Shown here: piece by piece, positions 52,185 to 60,506 of the stretch
Layout of the letters: every line of letters starts with the position of its first letter
Numbering within the stretch: the first letter of the stretch is position 1
Translations under genes and position numbers: made by a program
Source: Marinobacter sp. EhC06
GTDB taxonomy: Bacteria > Pseudomonadota > Gammaproteobacteria > Pseudomonadales > Oleiphilaceae
Direction: 5' to 3'
DNA: 64,000 bases
Assembly: GCF_001650915.1 (NCBI RefSeq)
Contig: NZ_LXYO01000036.1
Location: 62,001-126,000, forward strand
The notes under the pieces: model-generated
Told to the model about the DNA's origin: nothing
Seen by the model: only the letters and a program-made list of their open reading frames with translations
Databases searched by the model: none

Positions 52185-53329
52185 GCGCCGACCTCCCGGG
52201 CCACTCGGTCCATGTAGGCGTTGAAAATGTCGGTGTATCTCGGGGTCGGAATCAGGAACGCGTCGTGCCCCCAGGGAGCATCCACCTCGGCATAGCTGAC
52301 CTTTCGGCGGGCGGCAATCATGGCGTTGACCATTTCTTCCGAGCGGGCGGGTGTGAAACGCCAGTCGGTGCTGAACGACAACACCAGGTATTCGCAACTG
52401 GCGGCCGCCAGTGCCTTGGAAAGGTCCCCGCCAAACTCATAGGCCGGATCGAAGTAGTCCAGCGCTCGGGTCATCAGCAGATAGGTATTGGCGTCGAAAG
52501 ACTCTGAAAATCGCTCGCCCTGATAGCGAAGGTAGCTCTCAACCTGGAATTCCGCGTCATAACCAAACTTGTAGGCCTGATCGCGAAGTTCGCGGCCGAA
52601 TTTTTCGCCCATGGATGCATCGGATAGATACGTGATGTGGCCGACCATCCGTGCCAGCATAAGGCCACGCCGTGGAACGGTATCGAAGTCGTAATAGCGA
52701 CCGTCGTGAAACTCCCGGTCGGAGGTGATGGCCTGCCGTGCTACCTCATTGAAGGCAATATTCTGGGCAGTGAGCCGGGGGGTGGAGGCAATCACCACGG
52801 CATGCTTCAGGCGGTCAGGATAGTCCAGGCTCCACTGCAGGGCCTGCATGCCGCCGAGGGATCCGCCAACAACGGCCGCCCAGCATTGGATGCCGAGCCG
52901 GTCTGCCAGCAGCGCCTGGCTCTTCACCCAGTCTCCCACAGTGATTACCGGGAACTCCGGGCCGAAGGGTTTTCCGGTTTCGGGGTTGAGGCTGTTGGGG
53001 CCGGTGCTGCCATGACAGCCGCCCAGATTGTTAAGGCTGACAACAAAAAAACGATCGGTATCGATGGGTTTGCCGGGGCCAATGCAGCTGTCCCACCAGC
53101 CAGGCTTGCGGTCTTCGGCGGAATGGTAGCCGGCGGCGTGGTGGTGCCCGCTCAGGGCGTGGCAGATAAGAACCGCGTTACTGGCCTCGGCATTCAGGGT
53201 GCCGTAGGTTTCCACCACCAGGTCATAGTTTTCCAGGGTCTGGCCGCAGGCCAGATCGATGGGAGCGTCGAAATGATAGGTCTGCGGGGAGACAATCCCG
53301 ACAGAATCCGCAGGCAGGGTATCAGGCAT
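52181..53329 (-). CDS. metX: Homoserine O-acyltransferase
   Basis: 382 residues, alpha/beta-hydrolase fold. Nucleophile Ser in VVGGSLGGMQALQW, NLLGGCHGST-like loop (here LNNLGGCHGSTGP), and late catalytic Asp and His in FSTDWRFTP and APWGHDAFLIP. It activates homoserine for methionine synthesis. In pseudomonads MetX of this type works with MetW and uses succinyl-CoA; acetyl-CoA remains possible. It is the first gene of the metX-metW-DUF4426-rdgB-hemW run. Confidence 0.93.
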   Translation of the reverse strand: MPDTLPADSVGIVSPQTYHFDAPIDLACGQTLENYDLVVETYGTLNAEASNAVLICHALSGHHHAAGYHSAEDRKPGWWDSCIGPGKPIDTDRFFVVSLNNLGGCHGSTGPNSLNPETGKPFGPEFPVITVGDWVKSQALLADRLGIQCWAAVVGGSLGGMQALQWSLDYPDRLKHAVVIASTPRLTAQNIAFNEVARQAITSDREFHDGRYYDFDTVPRRGLMLARMVGHITYLSDASMGEKFGRELRDQAYKFGYDAEFQVESYLRYQGERFSESFDANTYLLMTRALDYFDPAYEFGGDLSKALAAASCEYLVLSFSTDWRFTPARSEEMVNAMIAARRKVSYAEVDAPWGHDAFLIPTPRYTDIFNAYMDRVAREVGA

Positions 53330-53456
53330 CGGCGCGAATGGTTCCTGGTTCGATCCGTAAGTGTCTGGAAAAGCAATGACAAAGCCATCACCAGCCCAGC
53401 AGTTTAAAGCCGGGGCGTGATGGCTGCAACCGCCTGAATGGTCGCTCTCGCGGCGC

Positions 53457-55421
53457 TTACACAGCGCCGGAGATGTTTACCACTTTTTGTTGGATCAGGG
53501 TGGGGGCCGGCTTGCGGATCTGGCGCTGCATGGCGTCGGCCAGTTCCAGCTGTTTGCGTAGATCGGAAATGGTGTTGGTAAGGCGCAGGCGCTCGGTCCG
53601 GCTGTCCTTGTCATTGCGGACCATGTCGCGAAGGCGACGGATCTGGTGTTCCAGCAGCTGCTTCTGCTCCATGGAATATTGCATGATCGGCAGCAGGGCC
53701 TCGGATGGCCAGCGTTCAACGTCGTGGCGCACACGGGCGTGCAGGGTGCGTGCTTCGCCCACCATGACGTTGAAAAAACGGCGAACCAGAACCGACTGCT
53801 CTGTCAGCAGGTTTTTCGGGCTGATACGGAAGCGTCGGGCTTTTTTGCGCAACTCACGGATGGCGATCACATGGCGACCGGCCCGGAGCGGGATGGGCTC
53901 GAGATGACGGGCCCGGTTGTCCTCGTTATAGCGACGGTAAATAGCGCCTACCATTTTCTCGGCCAGGTGCCCTTCGCTCAGCAGGTTGGTCAGGTCGCTT
54001 TCAAGCAGTTCGAAGAACTGGTCCATGGCGCGGTTCATACCGGCGGTCGTCCAGCTTTTCGACATACTGTTACGGACACGTTCAGCGTGGGCTTCGAAGC
54101 GGTCTTCACTCACCAGTTTTTTCAGTAATTCGCCCTGGGAGTCCATCAGGCGCCGGCTCGAACGCAGAGTAATCAGCTTTTTGTAGTAGAAGTCGTAGTC
54201 TTTCTGAGCGCGTTCTGCCAGGCGGCCAAGGGCTGCCTTGTCCATGGTGACGCCGGCGCAGGCCTGGAGTTCCTCTTCCAGGGATTCCAGGCGATATTGC
54301 ATCGCCGCCTGGCTGTTCTGGAGCATGCCCAGAAGGTCGTTGATCAGGCTCTGGGTGATCAGCTGCTCCTTGTGCATCAGAATGCGCTGAATAATCAGCT
54401 GCTCGAGCTGGCCGATATTGGAGCGGTCAAACAGGTCACTATCTTTCCTGACCCTTGCAACCAGTCCCTGTTTGGCGGAAACCGGGATCACATCATGCTG
54501 GCGCATGCCAAGGTGATCGGCAGTATAGCCACGCACCCGCTCAATGGCTTCGTTGGTGTGGCGTTCCCCCTGCAGGTCGTCCCAGAGCACATCGATCTTG
54601 TTCAGCACGGCAAAGCGGCCAGCCCGATGATCTGCGTGCTGGGTGTCGATGTGTTCCTTCCAGATGGTCATGTCGCTGGCGGTCACACCGGTGTCGGCGC
54701 TGAGCACAAAAATTACGGCATGGGCGCGGGGCAGCATGCTGATGGTCAGTTCCGGTTCTGAACCCAGGGCATTCAGGCCCGGAGTGTCGAGGATGCGCAA
54801 ACCACGCTCGAAAAGAGGGTGACGAATGCTGATCTGGGCATTACGCCAGGCTGGCACCAGAACGTTGCCGGGATTATTGCGGTCATGCTCCAGCATATCC
54901 TCGTCGAAGCCGAGCTTTCGTGCCTCCTCCGGCGGTACGCTCTTCACCCGTGCGACCTCGGCCAGCACCTCCCGCATGATTTCCGGGTCGCGCTCATCCA
55001 GTTCATGCTTCACCCATCGTTCCGGCTGTTTGCGCAATTGCTGCAGGGACAGATCGCCGTTTCGGGTTTCAATGGGCAACAGGAGCAGGTAGTTCTGGTT
55101 GGCGCTGCGATCGAAGAACAGCTCCGTGGGGCACATGGTGGTGCGCCCTGCCTGCGAAGGCAGCATGCGCTGGCCATACTCGGAGAAGAACAGGGCGTTG
55201 ATCAGCTCGGTTTTACCGCGGGAGTATTCGCCGACAAACGCAATGGTCAGCTCATCCTCAATCAGCAGCTCCAGTCCATGGCGAATGCGGGTGCTGACAT
55301 CGTCGGAAAACAGATTGTTATCCTGCAGCCACAGCCGGTATCGGCCGATCTGTCGGATCAGCTCTTTTTTCCAGTTGTGATAAGCCTCTACCTGCTGCGA
55401 CAGAGTTCCCTGTTGGTTCAT
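53457..55421 (-). CDS. Dynamin-like large GTPase
   Basis: 654 residues. G1 loop VGEYSRGKTELINALFF near residue 60, G2 threonine in QAGRTTMCPTELFF, G3 LDTPGLNALG, G4 FAVLNKIDVLW. About 400 residues of helical stalk follow (LLGMLQNSQAAMQYRLESLEEEL and coiled coil near the end). No membrane segment is visible. Bacterial dynamin-like proteins remodel or protect membranes, and many work as pairs; here only one is present. It lies between metX and the yggT operon, with a terminator behind yggT, and should be a single-gene unit. Confidence 0.85.
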   Translation of the reverse strand: MNQQGTLSQQVEAYHNWKKELIRQIGRYRLWLQDNNLFSDDVSTRIRHGLELLIEDELTIAFVGEYSRGKTELINALFFSEYGQRMLPSQAGRTTMCPTELFFDRSANQNYLLLLPIETRNGDLSLQQLRKQPERWVKHELDERDPEIMREVLAEVARVKSVPPEEARKLGFDEDMLEHDRNNPGNVLVPAWRNAQISIRHPLFERGLRILDTPGLNALGSEPELTISMLPRAHAVIFVLSADTGVTASDMTIWKEHIDTQHADHRAGRFAVLNKIDVLWDDLQGERHTNEAIERVRGYTADHLGMRQHDVIPVSAKQGLVARVRKDSDLFDRSNIGQLEQLIIQRILMHKEQLITQSLINDLLGMLQNSQAAMQYRLESLEEELQACAGVTMDKAALGRLAERAQKDYDFYYKKLITLRSSRRLMDSQGELLKKLVSEDRFEAHAERVRNSMSKSWTTAGMNRAMDQFFELLESDLTNLLSEGHLAEKMVGAIYRRYNEDNRARHLEPIPLRAGRHVIAIRELRKKARRFRISPKNLLTEQSVLVRRFFNVMVGEARTLHARVRHDVERWPSEALLPIMQYSMEQKQLLEHQIRRLRDMVRNDKDSRTERLRLTNTISDLRKQLELADAMQRQIRKPAPTLIQQKVVNISGAV

Positions 55422-55571
55422 CGGATTTTCCTTCTGCGCGACTTCCGGGTATCCCGGTCAAAACGGGGTGCTCACGGGTGACGGATTAATTACCGTTAAT
55501 ACTATCCTGTTCTATCTATGTTTGCGGCAGAGCTACGGTGAAGAGATCGGGCGAAACCGAGGGGTTACAAT

Positions 55572-55610
55572 AAAAAAAGGCTGCAAAATCAGTGGTCTGA
55601 GTTTGCAGCC
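55572..55610 (-). terminator. Intrinsic terminator of the yggS-proC-yggT operon
   Basis: On the minus strand GGCTGCAAA and TTTGCAGCC form the outer stem (55602-55610 with 55579-55587); the inner TCAG/CTGA extends it. Seven T follow (55572-55578). Confidence 0.85.
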
Positions 55611-55665
55611 CGGGAATTATGGATTTCGTGGCTAAGTGTTACAAAGTGTATATTTGAGACGGGGT

Positions 55666-56250
55666 TTACATACCCAGCCCGATGGAGCCAAGGCCGGCGG
55701 CCATTTTCATGTGCTCAATCACCACCGAGATAACGTTCAGAATCAGGAACACAATGATGGGTGACAGATCCAGGCCGCCCATGGAGGGCATGATATTGCG
55801 CACTGGGCGCATCACCGGCTCAGTGATCTGGGCGACCAACTGAATCGCTGGGTGGCCGCTGCCGGGGGCGATCCAGCTGACGACCACCACCGCAATAACT
55901 GACCAGAAGTAGATTTTTACGATCAGGTCCAGCACGTTCAGAACGGCCCAGACCAGTAAGGTGATCGGATTCACGGCGGGGATGCCACCGTTCAGGGCAA
56001 CCAGTATCAGGAAGAAGGTAATACCCTGGATGATCACCGCAAGCACCAGCGAAGCGCCATCCACGCCGCCCCAGCCGGGGATGAAGCGACGCAATGGACG
56101 CAGCGGCGGATTGGTGGCCTTGACCACGAACTGGGAGATCGGGTTGTAGAAATCTGCCCGGGCCAGTTGAAGCAGGAACCGGAGCAGTACAATGGTCATG
56201 TAGAAGGTGGATGCGATCAGCAGGATGGTAATCAGAATGTCTGCCAGCAT
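55666..56250 (-). CDS. yggT: YggT-family membrane protein
   Basis: 194 residues in two YggT domains, each with about two membrane helices: ITILLIASTFYMTIVLLRFLLQ with FYNPISQFVVKATNPPLRPLRRFIP, and a second copy ending QLVAQITEPVMRPVRNIMPSMGGLDLSP. Function unknown, linked to osmotic or division roles in some species. Third gene of yggS-proC-yggT, 22 bases after proC. Confidence 0.92.
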   Translation of the reverse strand: MLADILITILLIASTFYMTIVLLRFLLQLARADFYNPISQFVVKATNPPLRPLRRFIPGWGGVDGASLVLAVIIQGITFFLILVALNGGIPAVNPITLLVWAVLNVLDLIVKIYFWSVIAVVVVSWIAPGSGHPAIQLVAQITEPVMRPVRNIMPSMGGLDLSPIIVFLILNVISVVIEHMKMAAGLGSIGLGM

Positions 56251-56272
56251 GAAGCCGTGTCTCCGTTATCGG

Positions 56273-57106
56273 TTACTGTTTGCCTGCCAGTTCTTTGGCC
56301 ATTTCTTCCGAGCGCTTGAATGCTGCCTTGTAGGCTTTGGACACCAGATCGCGCATGCCACCTTCCTCAAAGGTATTGATGGCCTGTTCGGTAGTTCCGC
56401 CGGGAGACATCACGTTACGCTTGAGCTGGCCGGGGTCGTGCTCGCTTCGGGCGGCCATTTCGGCGGCTCCTGCCATAGTCTGGATAGCCAGTTCTCTTGC
56501 GGTTCCAGCGGCAATGCCGGCTTCGGTAGCGGCCTCTTCCAGCGCTTCGAGCATCAGGAAGAAATAGGCCGGGCCACTGCCGGAGAGCGCTGTCACACCG
56601 TGCAGAAGGTTTTCGTCCTCAACCCAAAGCGCTGAACCGATGCTTTCGAACACCGATTCCACCATTTTCTTTTGTTTGTCTTTCACCTCTTTGTTGGCGA
56701 AAAGGCCTGCAGCCCCCTTGCCGACCAGAGACGGCGTGTTGGGCATCACCCGAACCATGGGCAGGCCGCCGCCAAGCCAGCCATCGAGGGTGTCGGCTGT
56801 CAGACCGGCGGCGATGGATACCATGAGAGGACGGGTGTTCTGAACCACCGGTGCGATGTCGCGACAGACATCCGCCATCACCTGGGGTTTCACCGCAAGA
56901 ACCACCATGTCGGCCTGCTCGGCGCAGTAGCGGTTGTCTGTGGTTACGCTCACGCCGAAACGCTTGCGGATCGTTTGCAGGTGCGCGTCATCCGGCGCGC
57001 TGACCCAGATATTGCCGGCCTGATAGCCGTTATCCAGCATACCGCCAATGATGGCGCTGGCCATGTTGCCGGCGCCAATAAAAGAAATGGTTGGTGATGT
57101 GCTCAA
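56273..57106 (-). CDS. proC: Pyrroline-5-carboxylate reductase
   Basis: Last step of proline synthesis (NADPH-dependent). 277 residues with ISFIGAGNMASAIIGGMLDNG (Rossmann loop), VLAVKPQVMADV, MPNTPSLVGKGAAGLFAN and TALSGSGPAYFFLMLEALEEAA; ends KRNVMSPGGTTEQAIN. Sits between yggS and yggT, as is usual. Confidence 0.96.
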   Translation of the reverse strand: MSTSPTISFIGAGNMASAIIGGMLDNGYQAGNIWVSAPDDAHLQTIRKRFGVSVTTDNRYCAEQADMVVLAVKPQVMADVCRDIAPVVQNTRPLMVSIAAGLTADTLDGWLGGGLPMVRVMPNTPSLVGKGAAGLFANKEVKDKQKKMVESVFESIGSALWVEDENLLHGVTALSGSGPAYFFLMLEALEEAATEAGIAAGTARELAIQTMAGAAEMAARSEHDPGQLKRNVMSPGGTTEQAINTFEEGGMRDLVSKAYKAAFKRSEEMAKELAGKQ

Positions 57107-57167
57107 GGTTAACTCCCCGGTTGATCGTTTAAACGTCCGGCCCTGATCATAGCAGGAACCGGCCGGT

Positions 57168-57872
57168 TCAGCTCTTTACTGGGCGTTTGCCGAATAGGGC
57201 GGTGCCGACCCGTACCCAGGTGGCGCCTTCCGCAATCGCGACTTCCAGATCGCCGGACATGCCTATCGACAGTGTGTCGAGTGGGCCGGCGTCGGGATGG
57301 TCTGACCGCAGCTGTTTCAGAGTATTGGCAAGTTTCCGGAAACTGGCTCTCAATCCTGCTTCGGGCTGATCCGGATCCGGAATGGCCATCAGGCCTCGCA
57401 AGCTGAGGTTCGGCAATTCGCCGATTTCTGCCACCAGATCTGGCAATTCATCCAGAGTGCAGCCGGATTTGCTCTCTTCCTCATTAATATTGACCTGAAG
57501 ACAGATATTCAATGGCGGCAGCGCAGGATCACGCTGTTCGCTCAGGCGACGGGCAATCTTGAGGCGGTCGACGCTGTGCACCCAGGAAAAGGCGGAGGCC
57601 ATCTGTCGCGTCTTGTTCGACTGGATCGGCCCGATGAAATGCCATTCCAGTCCGTCAAGACCAGACAGCGCCTCGATCTTTTCCAGCGCTTCCTGAAGGT
57701 AGTTCTCACCGAAGGCGCGCTGCCCGGCCGCGAAGGCTTCCCGCAGATCTTCGGGTGGACGGGTTTTACTCACGGCGAGCAGATGCACAGCTCCCGGCTC
57801 CCGCCCGGCCTGCAATGTTGCTTTTTGTATGCGTCGGGTTACGCTCCCGATGTTGTCTGCTATGCTGCTCAT
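57168..57872 (-). CDS. yggS: PLP homeostasis protein YggS
   Basis: 234 residues, TIM-barrel PLP-binding protein. Lys in LLAVSKTRPPEDLREAF is the cofactor site; FGENYLQEALEKIEAL, WHFIGPIQSNKTRQMA and LSIGMSGDLEVAIAEGATWVRVGTALFG are family marks. It buffers free PLP rather than acting as an enzyme. Divergent from pilT; the start at 57872 is chosen by family pattern as no strong ribosome site precedes either candidate. Confidence 0.94.
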   Translation of the reverse strand: MSSIADNIGSVTRRIQKATLQAGREPGAVHLLAVSKTRPPEDLREAFAAGQRAFGENYLQEALEKIEALSGLDGLEWHFIGPIQSNKTRQMASAFSWVHSVDRLKIARRLSEQRDPALPPLNICLQVNINEEESKSGCTLDELPDLVAEIGELPNLSLRGLMAIPDPDQPEAGLRASFRKLANTLKQLRSDHPDAGPLDTLSIGMSGDLEVAIAEGATWVRVGTALFGKRPVKS

Positions 57873-58012
57873 AGTGTGAAATTGCCACGCTCGGTCTGTC
57901 ACTCGTACGGTGACACGTTACCCGCAGGTCACTGAAATGCCAAGTGAACCGCGCCGGGACCCCGCCGGGCGGAAGCTACCGGGATAAAAGAAAAAGCCTT
58001 CCGAGGATTCCT

Positions 58013-59047
58013 ATGGATATTACTGAACTGCTTGCCTTTTCGGCGAAACAGGGTGCGTCTGACTTGCACCTCTCTGCCGGTCTGCCCCCGATGATTCGTG
58101 TTGATGGTGATGTGCGCCGCATCAACTTGCCGCCCATGGAGCACAAAGAAGTCCACGGGCTGATCTACGACATCATGAACGACAAGCAGCGCAAGGACTA
58201 CGAAGAATTCCTGGAAACCGACTTCTCTTTTGAAGTTCCGGGTGTCGCCCGTTTCCGTGTCAATGCCTTTAACCAGAACCGTGGCGCCGGTGCGGTGTTC
58301 CGGACAATCCCCTCCAAGGTTCTGACCATGGAAGACCTGGGTATGGGCCAGGTGTTCAAGGATGTGTCTTCAGTGCCCCGAGGACTGGTACTGGTGACCG
58401 GCCCGACCGGCTCCGGTAAGTCCACCACGCTGGCGGCGATGATCGATTACATCAACGACACCCGCTATGAACACGTTCTTACCATTGAAGACCCCATCGA
58501 ATTCGTACACGACTCCAAAAAATGCCTGGTGAACCAGCGGGAAGTTCATCGCGATACCCTGGGCTTCAACGAAGCGCTGCGTTCGGCCCTCCGGGAAGAC
58601 CCCGACATCATCCTGGTTGGTGAGCTCCGGGATCTGGAAACCATCCGCCTGGCGCTGACGGCAGCCGAAACGGGCCACCTTGTGTTCGGCACCCTGCACA
58701 CCACCTCCGCTGCCAAGACCATTGACCGGGTTGTTGACGTTTTCCCGGCAGAAGAAAAGTCCATGGTGCGGTCGATGCTGTCGGAATCCCTGCAGGCGGT
58801 TATTTCCCAGACCCTGATGAAGAAAATGGGCGGTGGCCGGATTGCGGCACACGAAATCATGATCGGCACCTCGGCCATCCGGAACCTGATTCGGGAAGAC
58901 AAGATTGCTCAGATGTACTCATCAATCCAGACCGGTGGCTCCCTGGGCATGCAAACGCTGGATCAGTGCCTTGAGCGGCTGTTGCAGAAAGGGCTTATTT
59001 CCCGCGAAGCAGCGCGGGCCAAGGCCAAGATGCCTGACAACTTTTAA
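58013..59047 (+). CDS. pilT: Type IV pilus retraction ATPase PilT
   Basis: 344 residues: MDITELLAFSAKQGASDLHLSAGLPP, Walker A GPTGSGKSTTLAAMIDY, Asp box IEDPIEFVH, Walker B REDPDIILVGELRDLETI, His box GHLVFGTLHTTSA, and AIRNLIREDK, the C-terminal motif needed for retraction. Hexameric cytoplasmic motor at the pilus base. The ATG at 58013 follows CGAGGATT; the upstream ATG at 57944 is not used. pilU follows after a highly structured 218-base spacer. Confidence 0.97.
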   Translation: MDITELLAFSAKQGASDLHLSAGLPPMIRVDGDVRRINLPPMEHKEVHGLIYDIMNDKQRKDYEEFLETDFSFEVPGVARFRVNAFNQNRGAGAVFRTIPSKVLTMEDLGMGQVFKDVSSVPRGLVLVTGPTGSGKSTTLAAMIDYINDTRYEHVLTIEDPIEFVHDSKKCLVNQREVHRDTLGFNEALRSALREDPDIILVGELRDLETIRLALTAAETGHLVFGTLHTTSAAKTIDRVVDVFPAEEKSMVRSMLSESLQAVISQTLMKKMGGGRIAAHEIMIGTSAIRNLIREDKIAQMYSSIQTGGSLGMQTLDQCLERLLQKGLISREAARAKAKMPDNF

Positions 59048-59052
59048 TCTAG

Positions 59053-59111
59053 TTTGCTCCTGAAGCTGAATTATCGGTGCCGGGAGCAAAGGGGAATCAG
59101 TCAGACTCCCC
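59053..59111. repeat. Two hairpins at the start of the pilT-pilU spacer
   Basis: TTTGCTCC (59053-59060) pairs with GGAGCAAA (59083-59090) across 22 bases. Immediately after, GGGGAATC (59091-59098) pairs with GACTCCCC (59104-59111) with one mismatch. No U-run follows, so these are not classical terminators. Confidence 0.7.
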
Positions 59112-59125
59112 GAATATGGTTTGAC

Positions 59126-59233
59126 GGGTGGGGCGGGTACAGCTTCCCGGGACTGTCTGCAGCATGGATGCTGCAGTCAAGCGTACATGGACGTATTCAC
59201 AGCGTGTCCCGGGAAGCTGTACCCGCCCCGCCC
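59126..59233. repeat. Long inverted repeat with nested hairpin (REP/MITE-like) in the pilT-pilU spacer
   Basis: Arms of 28 bases (59126-59153 and 59206-59233) match at 27 positions with a 52-base loop. The loop holds a second perfect palindrome, CTGCAGCAT-GG-ATGCTGCAG (59157-59176), and a TACATGGACGTATTCACAGCG stretch. From memory, similar palindromes with a CATGGATG centre occur as dispersed intergenic repeats in marine gammaproteobacteria; I could not check. On RNA it would form a very stable structure between pilT and pilU. Confidence 0.75.
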
Positions 59234-59265
59234 AGGCACCAAACGATGAAGGCTGGGTACAAAAA

Positions 59266-60387
59266 ATGGAATTCGAAAAACTGTTACGGCTGATGGTGGA
59301 AAAAGGCGGTTCAGACCTGTTTATTACAGCGGGTGTGCCACCGAGCATGAAGGTGAACGGGAAAGTGCTCCCGGTTACCAAGAACGCGTTGACGCCGGAG
59401 CAGACCAGGGAGTTTGTTTACGGCTCGATGAATGACAAGCAGCGCGCCGAGTTTGAGGAGACCCACGAGTGTAACTTTGCGATCAGTGCCCGGGGCATTG
59501 GCCGGTTCCGGGTGTCCGCATTCTTCCAGCGTAACCTGTGTGGCATGGTGCTGCGCCGGATCGAGGTAAAGATCCCGCAAATCGACGATCTGTCGTTGCC
59601 GGAGGTGATCAAGGAACTGGCCATGACCAAGCGTGGCCTGATCATGTTCGTGGGCGCTACCGGTACCGGTAAGTCTACGTCCCTGGCGGCCATGCTCGGG
59701 CATCGTAACCGCAACAGCCGTGGCCACATCATTTCCATCGAAGACCCGATCGAATTCGTGCACCAGCATCAGGGTTGTATCGTCACCCAGCGCGAGGTGG
59801 GCATCGATACCGAGAGCTTCGAAGTAGCGCTGAAGAACACCCTGCGCCAGGCACCAGACGTTATTCTGATCGGTGAGGTTCGTACCCGGCAGACCATGGA
59901 ATATTCCGTGCAATTCGCCGAGACCGGTCACCTGTGTCTGGCGACCCTGCACGCCAACAACGCCAACCAGGCGTTGGACCGGATCATCCAGTTCTTCCCG
60001 CCGGAACAGCACAACCAGATCTGGATGGACCTGTCCCTGAACCTCAAGGCGATCGTGGCTCAGCAGCTGGTGCCAACGCCAGATGGCAAGGGCCGTAAGG
60101 CGGTTATCGAGGTGCTAATCAATACCCCGCTGGTATCGGACCTGATCCGGAAGGGCGAGGTGCATCGGCTGAAAGAGCTGATGTCCAAATCCAACGAATC
60201 CGGTATGCAGACCTTTGACCAGGCGCTTTATCACCTGTATGCGGAGGGTTCGATTACCTACGAGGATGCCCTGGCTCACGCAGATTCCGCCAACGATCTG
60301 CGCCTGATGATCAAGCTGGGTGCTGACGCCCAGGGAGCCGACAAGCTCTCGTCTTCCGTCGACAAGCTTTCCATTCAGGATGACTGA
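59266..60387 (+). CDS. pilU: Type IV pilus retraction-accessory ATPase PilU
   Basis: 373 residues, paralogue of PilT: FEKLLRLMVEKGGSDLFITAGVPPSM, Walker A GATGTGKSTSLAAMLG, Asp box ISIEDPIEFVH, Walker B PDVILIGEVRTRQTM, His box GHLCLATLHANNA. PilT's AIRNLIRE is replaced by LVSDLIRKGEVHRLKELM, the PilU pattern. PilU works with PilT for strong retraction. The ATG at 59266 is preferred; the frame runs back to 59128 through the repeat. The ribosome site is poor (AAAAA before ATG). Confidence 0.96.
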   Translation: MEFEKLLRLMVEKGGSDLFITAGVPPSMKVNGKVLPVTKNALTPEQTREFVYGSMNDKQRAEFEETHECNFAISARGIGRFRVSAFFQRNLCGMVLRRIEVKIPQIDDLSLPEVIKELAMTKRGLIMFVGATGTGKSTSLAAMLGHRNRNSRGHIISIEDPIEFVHQHQGCIVTQREVGIDTESFEVALKNTLRQAPDVILIGEVRTRQTMEYSVQFAETGHLCLATLHANNANQALDRIIQFFPPEQHNQIWMDLSLNLKAIVAQQLVPTPDGKGRKAVIEVLINTPLVSDLIRKGEVHRLKELMSKSNESGMQTFDQALYHLYAEGSITYEDALAHADSANDLRLMIKLGADAQGADKLSSSVDKLSIQDD

Positions 60388-60451
60388 GTACCGGATCAGC
60401 ATAAGACGTTGGTCGTAGAAAGTTAGGGCCCCGAACCGTTAGGGATGGCAT

Positions 60452-60481
60452 TTGAGGCCAGTAAGGGGTGGTGCGTATACT
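60452..60481 (+). promoter_or_regulatory. Sigma-70-like promoter for the FadL-type gene
   Basis: TTGAGG (60452-60457) and TATACT (60476-60481), 18-base spacer, 25 bases before the start codon. Confidence 0.5.
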
Positions 60482-60506
60482 CCGCGCGATTCAATAAGGA
60501 GATACC

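Noticed and set aside
52185..52397. N-terminal extension of metW to 270 residues
   Set aside because: The added 71 residues are antisense-frame reading inside metX with no MetW similarity; ATG 52184 overlaps the metX stop and opens the family pattern.
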